Below are positions 46,401 to 58,400 of a stretch of 64,000 bases of DNA, one piece after another; the stretch's first letter is position 1, and each line of letters begins with the position of its first letter. The stretch lies in NCBI GenBank assembly GCA_000149265.1, contig CH002635.1, positions 67,000 through 130,999 of the forward strand. Reading direction: 5' to 3'. The translations under genes and the position numbers were made by a program. This stretch comes from Ciona savignyi. Taxonomy: Eukaryota; Chordata; Ascidiacea; Phlebobranchia; Cionidae. The notes under the pieces were generated by a model, which saw only the letters and a program-made list of their open reading frames with translations, was not told where the DNA came from and searched no databases.

Positions 46401-49400
46401 TTTTAGCCATAACATCCGTGAAGCACGTTACTACGGACGGTTGCAAACGAGTTCTTGACTTCGCTTGAATACCCGAATGCAACTACACAGAGCAATTTTT
46501 GAAATTTCTCATCGCTGCACCCATTACCGGAGTCGAAAGAAGTGCGGTTGTGTCGAAATAAACAACGCCTTGTTCGGTGATCTATGATGCAACTGCCGAC
46601 GTCATAAAGACCACTCGCGTCACGTGGCGAGGGCCCAAGCCGCGACCTTCCCTGGCTACGGAAACAAAGCGAAAAACAGAGCTGACGTTGAAATGTTGCC
46701 CGTGCCATCTCGCTCGCATTGTGTGCTCGCGTCGTCATAATACTGCACTCGTGACATCCTCCAGCTGCAATTGTCTCGCAACAATCGTCATTGCCGAGTC
46801 ATTTGTTACGAGTGTTTCGTGTCAATGCCAGCGATTGCCCGAGCCCCATTCATACCCAAGACCTGCGCATACCGATTTCCGGTTTACATTATTTCGCCAC
46901 AAATTATACAAATATGTTCTCGAGGGCCTCTTACACACGTCCCCCCCGCTTTTCTTCAACTTTAATTAAACGGTCAATTGTTGTCTATTCACATGATGGT
47001 TTGGGAATAACACGTAGAGATGGGTTCAAATACACGGAGAGGATTTGAATAAAGGAAAAGGGCTAGACACCGGATAAACGGCGTATCCCAGACAAAGGAT
47101 CGTTAGAGGCGAAAAGATAGCCAAGAAATCAAAGTAATGGCGGACATTATGATTCATTTAGAAACGGCTACGTACGTCACTGATCCAAAGGGACGTTTGA
47201 TGAGCTATCGAAAAAGGTTTTCTTAAAAAATTCAAAACATTCTGAGATATTGGAACTTCACAATAAACAGCACCTTGTCGAAATGTAAACAATGCGAAAG
47301 CCCGAAGTTATTTAGCGGAACGCTGAACGCATGGGTGTTTGTCGCAAGAATGGAAAAGGTCACCATCTCTATACGGTGTTTGTTATACCCAGTTACTTTT
47401 TTACCGGGCTAAGTATCGTACAAGAGTTGGAGTTTATACGAGGTTCAGTTTTTTTATTGCATCGAGCAAATTACCTGGCTGTTAATTACATTCGCCCTAT
47501 TTTTACGAGGTAATATTCAAACCCATTGTGGGCTTATCAGTAAGAACTTTACGGAATAGAAATCTGGATACATATTAGTTGCGTTAACCAATAGGTCTCA
47601 AGATCGTTTATTAAATGTTCCCCTTTTTACCGAAAGAACTAAGATTTGAACCGCGGATATAGGATTGTCATTAAGACTGAATGTGTATAAAAAATCAAAA
47701 TGATTTTCGGTTACGTTAACCATTTGACCGAAGAGGACACCCCGTCTTTTTTTATCCGAGCTAAGTTTCGAACCCAGGCTGTGTTCGTGCCTAGGACCGT
47801 TTTTTTTATGTAAGTCTGTATATATATCGGTCGCTTTAACCATTCGGCCACACGGGGGACACCCCGTCTCACCTTCCATGATGTTCATTCTCTCCAACAT
47901 CGCGCGCTCTTGGGAGAAATCAAGGTAAAATCCCGGACACTCGATGTCGCAGTCGGGCGTGGTGATCTTCTGGGCCAACGAGTTGGTTTGCGTGATCCTG
48001 AGAAAAGGAATTTTGTTGAAGGCATTTTGTTACGAAATAAAGAGGGCGACATAACTCATTTACCTGTCAAGGGTGATCTTTGAGTTCTGCAAAAGAAGAT
48101 AGATCGGTTTATTTACAAGCAAAGCAGTATAATACATCACACTATAGAGTTGTCTGTTAAGTCTATATTCTCTAAGCAGACCCACCAAAATTGGAATAAT
48201 TAGACGCGCTAAGCTCAGGGGCGACATATTTTAATGAGGCAACGCTTCGCTGTGCGCAAATTGCTTCGGCTCAGAACACTACCTGCACTACCGAGCATAT
48301 GTGCTTGGGCTATAGTGTTGCCCGATTTAATTTTTAAAACGGAACACAAACGTGGGCGGTGGTTTGGGGGAACACTGGACCGCAAACCGCGTATCTGGCA
48401 GCAAGGAAAAGGTCAAGGTTAAGTTGATTTTGCTGTACGGTTCGCCGCTGCGAAAGTATGTTGCGCGCGCGTTTCTGTGGGCTAATTGATCGGCCCCAGT
48501 ATACATTACACTCTGTCATGTCAAACCCTTGTAACCAGCGGGACTAAGGACGTTGCGGTGGCTTGAGAAAATATCTCCAAGTACCAGTTGTGCATGGGTG
48601 GATGGTCCGAAAGTAAATTAAAACCCTAATTCTGTTTTGTTTCTTTTGCATTTTAAGGATCGGATTTAAAAGAAACGTGTTTCGTAAACGCTGATAAGGC
48701 TGTTTCTCTTTGTAATTCGATAATCGGTGGACAGGTGAAGGTTAGGGTTCACAACCCTATAGGGGTCAGTTATAACCCCGGCTTCCGACACCCCAAATAG
48801 TTTCGCAGAACCCAAGGTGAATTCTAAGCATGTTGGCGCCAATTGAATTCGAAACTGTTTTCGGCTTCACAAATTACCTATATTGACTGATTGCTTAAAA
48901 AGAAGCAAACTATAGTGTCTGAACCTATATTTAGAGCACAGTGTATAGGACCAACGGGGCGTAGGTATTTACTCAGCAGGGCGATTAAGGCAGAGCCAAA
49001 AATATAAAGAAGTTTAATGAGGTTTCAAACGTCGTGCCGTTAACGGTTAGCTTTTAAAAGATTAAATCAATGCTTCTAAATACAGTCTTGTATTTACACA
49101 AACGTTTTTTTATCATTTTCTTCTTTTAGGACCCGTATTAAATAGCAACGAGCATTATTCATTTAAAAGTCATTAGCAGAACTATCTCGAGTTGAGTTTC
49201 AAAGCAGCTTTGTAAAGTATACAGGATGTTGCAATCCTGCTACATCCTGCAATACGAGTGGTTCCGAATACCACGTCTTCAAATACCTCGGCCAATTCAA
49301 TTTTAAAATCAGGTTGTTGATGTTTTTGAAGCGATGGCTGTACACTCGGGCGCCACATTTGACTCACGGGCAACGAAAACTGACAAATGAATTATATTTT

Positions 49401-52400
49401 CATGTCCAGACGGCGCGATACCGTTTTCGCGCATGATTTATGCTTCACTTAAACCGCATTCTACAAAGCGGGCTCGTCTAGCCTCAAATTTAATAAAGAA
49501 CCGTCGTGCAGTTGCGGTTTGGAGCTCGAAGATTCAATAAAGAAGTATAATAGGCGAAAGTCCTTTGTGCGCCTTTTCCATAATTCTGCCAACAACAACG
49601 TACCATCCGCGCATTTTCGACGAATATTCCAACAACATTGGACACCCCTGACACACCGCAAGTTATTACTTACATAATAACGAGGAACATAGTCATTTCG
49701 GTTTACCCTGCAACTGCATAGAACGTGGGATAGATGGTTCTTAATCGGCGAACTCTGTCCACAGTCTGCTTACGTTAACCGGAGTATTGGCGGCGCCGTT
49801 TGAAGTTTGATATGTTTAGTGTCGGTGGTTTATCTGGGCCGCGATTTTATGGGAAAACGGCACAGATCGAAACAGTTTTGGGAAAACACGATCGAACGGA
49901 CGAGGTGGATGCCTTACAGACAACGCTTCGAAAAGATGAAGTGAAGGAAACTCTTATTATCCAATTTAAATAGTTTCACTGCACGGCCGAAGATTGCTTC
50001 CAAAGTTGACAGTGCGTAAAATCTAGATCTTCGACGCTACTTGAGAATCAACACCCAAGCTGCCAAAAAAACGCGTTTAACTGATCCTGCGACGCACGCA
50101 CCTTATTTAATGCGTTTTTAACTGACCCTTAAACGCAGGTATCTTAATTAACTGAGCGTACAACACACGTACCTTAATAAATCCGTTTTTAACCGAGCCG
50201 ACGACGTACGCATTTTATCTATGCGTTTTTAACTGACCCTAAAACGCACGTCCCTTAATAAATGTGTTTTAACCGAGCCGACGACGTACGCATTTTATCT
50301 ATGCGTTTTTAACTGACCCTAAAACGCACGTCCCTTAATAAATGTGTTTTAACCGAGCCTACGACAACGTACCTTCATGAATGTGGCGTAGTTGTCCTCC
50401 TGAGCAATCACATCGTTCGTGATATCTTCCACACTGCTCAGAGACTCCAGACATTGGCGGGATGACGTCACTTCTTGGGTAAGCTTCCGTAGTCGGGTGG
50501 ACTGAAGAAGAAATTTTAGTTAAAACAACGATTCTCAGAAAAGACTATTCAATGCCAATGGTTTAAGGAGTCATCGGAAGTTCAGCCAATGTAGGCGCTC
50601 TAAAAAAACACATGGTGCCAAAGGTAAGTTTCCTAGTACAAGACGCGCTAAACCTGAACCGGCAAGCTAAGTTGCCATTAAATCTTAGTAAATACAAACA
50701 CCATGTATAGATTAGAAGCCTTAAACGCTGCAGTAACAATGCAGGGGCGGTGACCTTTATTCCAGCAGTCCGTCGCTATGGAAACAAATATACCGACGAA
50801 TCGGCGAAAGATTAAAAGTTCACGACAATGGTCAGTTTATTAGTATCATTTAGCGGCATGGAATTGAGAAAATGGTTTGAACTTGGGTCAGAGAGATGTC
50901 TTTCAAGTCCGCTGTGTTTGGTTTACATTAAAAACTTGGCAAATGCGCAACTTATAATGGATCCCGCTAACCGTACTGACGCACAACAAACAAAACGTTT
51001 AGGAGGATTTTGTGAGTGAAATTCGGGGACAGTTCCTTTCGAAAAAATCCCAACCTGAATTCTGGAAGGTGTGTCAACTCTTTCCTCGGTTTTAAATTCG
51101 TCCCCTTTTCGTTTTTATGCGTAATTTTCGGAATTGTGCCCAAAGTTTGTTTAGTTTGGGTCCGTGAAAGTCTTTAGTTTACGTGATTTTAACCCAGCTG
51201 GGAACCGTTCCACCAAGGAACAATTTACATTTGAGGAGACAAAATCAGTCGGCTGTGAAATCCCCGTAAAGTGCAGTGTGTTGAGCAAACAGTTTGGGGA
51301 AAACACGAGCGTTTTGTATAATGTTATGCGTGGACGGACATTTAGCAAACAGTAGTTTCATGAATAAGGAAGTGGCGCTTGACGTACATAACAATAGGTG
51401 TTGTTCATTTCGAAACGATACCATCTCATATCACCTGTACACGATGCTTGATGAATGCTTCGGAGATCGGTAAACAAGCAACTGCAGGATCTGTGTTGCG
51501 CAGAGCATTCGAGGTAGGAATGATTGGCAGGAACCAGACGAATGACTCAAGCCGAGTCAGATAAGGACCACATTACACGGGTATAAGTTTCGTGTTGAAA
51601 CAAACAAGGAAACTGCGTAGGTTGCGGTGGCGCAACTTTCGGTTGAAAATAGGAAAAAATGCATCGGTTTTATTTGCTCAGCAAACACGCGTCTATTTGT
51701 TTTCGATTTTTCTTAATTTCAGTACCAACACAGGTCGAACATATTCCTACAAATAATCCGTGAGTCAGGGGGAACACACCCCAAGCAAGCGACTGATGAA
51801 TGATGACTTTCCGTGGATGCTCAAAATTACCATGTTTGGCCGTTACCCACTGAAAGCCGTCGGCGCAGCACAATAGTGTGCGGTTTTCGTGGGCCCAGGG
51901 CGAGTTGTGATCGCATTTGAGCTCGTAGGAATATAAAAGAACCGTTTGAAAAATAATATTCTCTATTCAACTTTTGAAAGGGAAATTTAAAACAGAATTC
52001 TGCTGCCTTGATCAATATATATATAAAATGAGAGTAACTACCGCTCTTATAATACGTCTTACTCTTTACAACTTCGTTTAACGGGACCGGGGAAGTTTAT
52101 CTTGTGATCAGACGCCAGACTGCAAATGAAGTTCACAATTTCCCGAATTTTAAAAGCTACAGATGCACATTTTTACGACAAAAGTGGAAACCGAAGTATT
52201 TCTCCCCGCAGAGTGATTCAGATGGAAAAATACAGAAAACGCAATTACTAACTCTCACTTCAAAACATCAGCGGAAAGCGAAGCGCAAAACTCGTGGGCG
52301 CAAATGAATCACGCCAGTGATTCCACCAGACAAAACACTCAAAACCACCGTTTGAACTCGTTTGCTACCAGATTTTGCAGCACTTTAATCACAATGCCAA

Positions 52401-55400
52401 GGGTTCCTTTCCAAGGGATTATTCTCCGTCACTACCTGGTAATTTTCTCGTCGGGAAGTGGTTAATTTGAAAGGAACTAAAAAAAGAACGGAACAAGCCT
52501 ATAACAAACTCTAAAATGTAAAATTGCTAAAAAATAAAGACGCTCTACCATTTTACAAATATCAACAGAAACAGGAAGATGTGTCTTCTGTTAAATTTTA
52601 AGGTTTTTAAACACAACATATAGTTTTACCTTTGTATCTTTTATTCTGCTGACGATTGCCGCCTCTCTTTCCCTTATAACTCGGATGAGACTTTCGACTT
52701 CAGAGTGGAGTTTTGATTCTTGGGATTCGGCTGTAACCTGCAACCACAAAAGTTAATAAGATCGACTGCACTTTGGAATTAACGCTTTTTCTGCGGGATT
52801 GAAGGTTATGGGTTTATCAGTCGCGTCCATTCGCTGGCATTACCTTGTTTCACTAGCCCGACATGTTGTTTTTGCCGCGTTTACTATTTTTCTTGATTTA
52901 TATTAAAAATATTTGCTTATTGTATCACCGTATAAACATGCAACAAAAGGCAATAATGATCTAGTTCTATCTTAAAGTATGTTAAGTCCATACATTGAGA
53001 AAGGGTACCCTACAACGTTACTTGTGCAACTTGTATCACATTAAGCACGTTATCTTTTACTTATTTTTATCGGATATTGTATTTCACTATAAGCCTTCGA
53101 CTCAGCATGACTTGTACAACGACAAACAGCCTGTTGTTAAGGTTTAACACGGGCGGAAATTCTCACTAGCAGCATATTGACCTTTATCAACATTAAATTG
53201 AATTTAGCTTGATAGACTGCCAAAACTCGATTAAAGTTACTTTTACTGTTGCATATTAGACTCCCAGTTAGTCACATTTTTGCAGGCTCGTTAGATCTTA
53301 TCTAAGAGTGATAATATCAACAGACTTCACGAGGCTGAGAAAAGGGGTTTTAACTTGCGGTGCTGGTACAAATTAAGCTCGCAGTGCGGTTCACCTTGAA
53401 TGTTTCATTTATCTGTTAACATGTACGAAACGTTTTACGGTTTCTAGCAAGACGCCTTTAACCATGCTGTACATTATACGTACACACGAAGTATATCAAC
53501 CAGCAAAATCGATTCGTTCATCCCAATTAACCTTTGCGAAAAGTTGTCGTCACTTTAGGCTAGAATATGACCGATCGAAACCACCTACGTGAGTTCTGTC
53601 CCCGCGACCCCAAAAGGTCTTGATGTGGTTTACATTCGGGCTATCTACTAGACGGCATAGTTGTCAACATTGATTGATTTCGTTTCACGTCGAATTCCTT
53701 CTGCTTAATCGACTGGTCACTTGCACCTTTGTTCAAGGCCGCCAGTGAAATCGTATAGACGGTCGGGTGAACTCGAGCCGTATCCACTCAGTTAACTATC
53801 CAACCCTGTTTCGGAATGCGACCAAGACCGTCAGAGTCGTTAGTCACAAGCATGGGTTTATTTGTAGTTGTCCATCATACGGCGTGCGACTGTCCAGTTG
53901 AACGTTTTCGTAGAAATCAAACGAGCTTCACCGTACTTGCTTCCAGGAAAACTATTAAAACTACTGCTCCGCGAATACTGGTGATGTTTACATGGTCGAA
54001 CCAGGCCGCGTTTTAACTCACTTGTTTATTCGCCGGGACGAGTGTAGATAGTTACGAAAACAGCAATTCAAATTTCCGGGTTTCCGTTCGACCTAAATAT
54101 GTCGATTGCAAGGGCGTGATCCATTAAAATGAACCGATGGGTTGTCAAACAACAAATGTGAAGATGGTGGCATTCAGATAACGCTTTGTTTGCAAAAGCT
54201 GCAGCAAACAGGGCGATTTGACGCTTTATATCTTGAAAGCTACAAAACTTGTAATCGTCCGATAACGATCGGACGGCTGCAGTCTGAAGCCTGGATTAGT
54301 TATGGGCCGGTCACTATTGAAACAGACTTTGGAGCACGGGTGGTAAACTTGAAGTCAACAAGTGGGGTAAACAGTTATTTGATTGAAAGTTATTTGATTG
54401 ATTTGCCAAGACGGCCAAAAGGGTCAGTTTGGATGCTTCCTGCCATCGATTTATACAAAGAATGTCATTTAAAACATTGTGATGAGACCATTATGGGTTC
54501 GATAATTGGTAGGGAAGAAAAAAACTTTTTTAAAGACGCAAACGATGTTTAGTGCGAATCTTGATCAAGATTGCGAAGGTTAAACTAGACCAATGTACTT
54601 TCCAGCCAAGTTCTTTTGCGATCCCAATCGGTAATCTGAGAAAGAGTATGAGCCCAGCGTTCAAACGCTAACATAAACGAACTGACAAGCTAAATCCCCA
54701 AAATGCTGAACCAAATCCACTTTTCAAGCAGAAAATTGAAAGTACGAATTCCACGCGTATGCAACGAATTATCAGCGTCGGCCAAACCGTTATGTTTTCC
54801 GGTAATCGTGGAACTAACCTTCGCTTGTTAACAATATGTCTAGGATTTCAAGATTATCACGACCATGGAAATCGAATTAAAACAAGTGCAGAGCACAAAA
54901 CAACTCAGTTGTGGGGTCACGTTATTCGGGTTGTGTACAGCTTTAAGCTTGACGGAGCAGTATCAAGATATGAGATAAAAATCAAATATACACGTTGCGA
55001 ACGCCTCGGGTAATAGTGAGACTGTACACTGTTGCGCGCACAATGCACCTAAAGTGTGGTTTTGTCTGGACGAGACATCACATCCAAGCAATAAAAAAAC
55101 AAATGTTTGATAGATTTAGTTAAAATGCACATTTTAAGTAAATTGCGGTATATGCCGGACATTACTCGGTTAATTTTTCGTGATTATTCTTCTATCCGGA
55201 TTCTCCTAACCTTAAAAATGCTAAAGTGATATCTGTTTGTTTACAGCCTATGGATTAAGTTTGGCAGCTGTGGGTAAGAAAGAATTTTAACAAATTATCC
55301 GGGTAAGGCGGTATTAGCTGTAATGCAAAAGAAACGACAAAATAAAACACAAAAGCGGCCAAAACAAGGAAAAAATAATGTAACGTGGCATATAGTAGAA

Positions 55401-58400
55401 ACAATCCTAAGCCATAAAAAAACATTAAATTTGTTAAATTATTTAACCATCATGGTTTTCAAATATACGGTGAATGCATTTTTCCCTAGATTGAAGATAA
55501 ACATGTTATTTCGACGCTACTAGTCTAACCATATGTGAGGTTTCCGGTATTTTTAAATCAATGAGTACTGAAGAAATCGCACAATTTCTAAGCCTAAATT
55601 ACCAGTTCGTAAATGTTTAAAGAAATACGAAGGAGAATTATGAGAGGTGATTAACGGTTTGACGGCTAGTCGAATAGTCGCCGGCCGCCTAGATTAAAAC
55701 GGGATTATTAGATTTTCGCACCACAATTTCAATGCAGAATCTGTCAGGATTGAAGTTTTTAATTTACCGTTTCATTGCCGGACACTGCGGGTTATATAAT
55801 AATTCTGTTGCTGAAACTTAGTTATTCCTGGTGCGGTTAAAGATGAAATATTAATGACGACACTGCGACTCCAGCTTTCGTTTATATTAAAATATTGTAA
55901 CGAGGGTAGAAACGAGACTGTTTACTAGATAGTCAAAATATTAGCGTTTTAAATCAATCAAAACGGCAATTACGCGTTCAGAAGTACGCCGAGAACCCGG
56001 ACTAAAACAACACAAATTCCCATTTTGAGCGAAGGCGTTCATGTTCTACATTAATCAGACGAGAGTGCAAGTAATCAATCAATCTGCGGTATTAAAGTCG
56101 ATTATGAACCACTATTCTTTAAGCTGGCTCGAGATTAAAACCAACAATTGAACTCGTCGTGGCGCCGTTGCAGTTGCTGCTGGTTGTTGTGTGTACATGG
56201 ATTAGTGTTTGCGCAATAAAGCAATTTTAAGACGCGAGACAAAAATACGTTGCGACGGTTTTGCTTGTTATGCCACGCCATGTTCAGTGCCCGCTTAGTA
56301 GTTTAGCAAATACTGATTTTATGCCACCGAACATCCAACCTCTGTAGGCCATTTCCAGCTAAAAATACGGCAATAAGCTTCGGGGCATGTATAGAGACGG
56401 AAAGACTTCAGTAAATTAATGAAGAATTTGGTCTTTTAACGCTTCCTATGCGATTCTTTCTCCTTGGAAGGTTTATCAACAATGCCCATTGTTTCGTAGG
56501 TATATTAACACCACTATATTTTACGTGAGCGTCCGACATGTAATAATTTCCGCGGATTAGATTAAAGTTGTACTCTTCAATTAAACGTTCCTAACCGATG
56601 GATGAAAGCCAAATACGGATATCAGAGTTTTAATCCGTGAAGTGAACAGCGGATTAGTTAATTGCCGCTTTCTTGGTAGGAACGTTCGTATATAAGCGGG
56701 ATTAACTAAAACATAATTTATAATTCGTGCAACGTGTAATGGAAGGTGTCGCATTTTGCTGGCAACTGTTCGTAATTTCTCACCTCGATTTGTTGACAAG
56801 CTTCAACCAGCTTTGTGACGTTTCGTTGAATTTCTGCTTTCTGATTGGATAACCTGGTCACGTGCATTTCAAGGTCCTCCTAGATAAAAGAATCGTTGTT
56901 ACGATCATACAAATAAAAATAAAGAAATAAATTCTTGTTAAATGAAGTAGCTTGTGATCTCAAAAATACATTTAATATTGTTGCCATTGTTTTTATTCAG
57001 AATTCTTTATTTTAAACAAGGAAAACTAAAAGAAGGGATGTAGTAAACTTCACAATAAAGATGATTATGATATTAAGGTTAGCGTAAGGGCTAAGGTTAA
57101 AGTTAGCAATAGTTCTGTAGTTGATATAAGTGTTTTTTTGGGCACGTTTTGAATTTATTTCCACAGTTTTAGTGTTCAGTTTCCTTATTTCCCTTCGTTA
57201 AGTTTTCTTCGTTTAAAATAAAGAAATCCTAATAAAAAGTGCCGCCCTACTGAGCGTCCGACGGCGACTAGGAACACCCAGACGGGCGACTTGTTTGCAA
57301 GAGTTCGGTTGCAAACATGTATCTTTCTAACAAACACATTTTTTTTTTTCAATTTCGTGACCGGGTCACCAGGAAGGACGCTGTCAGTGATCTATTGTTG
57401 CGCAACAGTTACCATTGTTACGTTCCAATCAAATGTAAACCATTGTTATTGTGAGGATTGATGCGTTTCACTGTAGCACTATGACAGGTGTGTCGTTAAC
57501 ACCGACGAAATTTGTAACGCGAATTTTAAACTTCTGTTCAACGCAACGGTTGACAACAATAGCGACGATATTATCTTCGAATGTAGTAGTCACGACAGTT
57601 GAATTATCAAAAGCGTGCCGCTGAAACATAAATACACGTTTGGTGGAAGCGGAAAAGATGAAAACAGGTAAAGAGTTTTTAGTCGAGCAATTTGCTTCGC
57701 CGTAATTTCTTCGAGGCGATTTTAAATAACGTTTTTTGTCGTTTTTTGCACCTCAAACGCCCTTTGCGTGATCCATACTGGAATTAGAAGGGCTTGTGTG
57801 CACAAATAACACTGCAATTTATCACGCAGCTCGACGGCCTATTATTGATATCCTAAAGTAATTTTAAACTCCTATTAATTTTATTAACAACGCACACAGG
57901 TTGATTCCGAAGAGCAAATGAACGGTTATGCGCTTAATATCCACTTCTGTCATGATACAACTGTACACTAAGTACAACTGCGTAGGAATTAAACCAATTA
58001 GTCTCAATCGTTTAACACCTGGCGAGTAAATTTAGGCCCAGGCACGGATATACTTGTGGTAAGGTCATTGCCGGTTCGTTTACCTTAATTGAGTGTATAT
58101 ATTGCCTATAGTTATATTATTTGATGTGAAGGAGACGGCCGTTTCGCTCAACAGATAAATATTGCCCCATAGGCCTGCCAGAACAAAATCACTACCACGA
58201 TATTGGGTGTATAGTCATCATGCACTTGCCTTTTTCTTTCTGCACCATTCTGTAACGCATTCAATGCCATGGCGGTCGTGGTCCGTCTTGAGGCTGCAGC
58301 TTTTACACAATGCCATGTCGCAAACCGGACAGTACAGGTCCGCACTCTCCTACAAATACGACCCAATTAAACCTAAAATCCACTTACGGACAAAACACAA

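Larger units (their letters stand above)
44832..47872. other. MID-like gene intron with a long opposite-strand ORF
   Basis: It contains a 241-codon plus-strand open frame (44995-45720) with no ATG at its start and no recognised domain, and the SINE cluster at 47395-47857. No exon of the host gene is needed here. Confidence 0.5.

Noticed and set aside
54142-54552. 136-codon plus-strand frame
   Set aside because: It starts with TTG, no ATG is near the start, and no domain or splice context is present.
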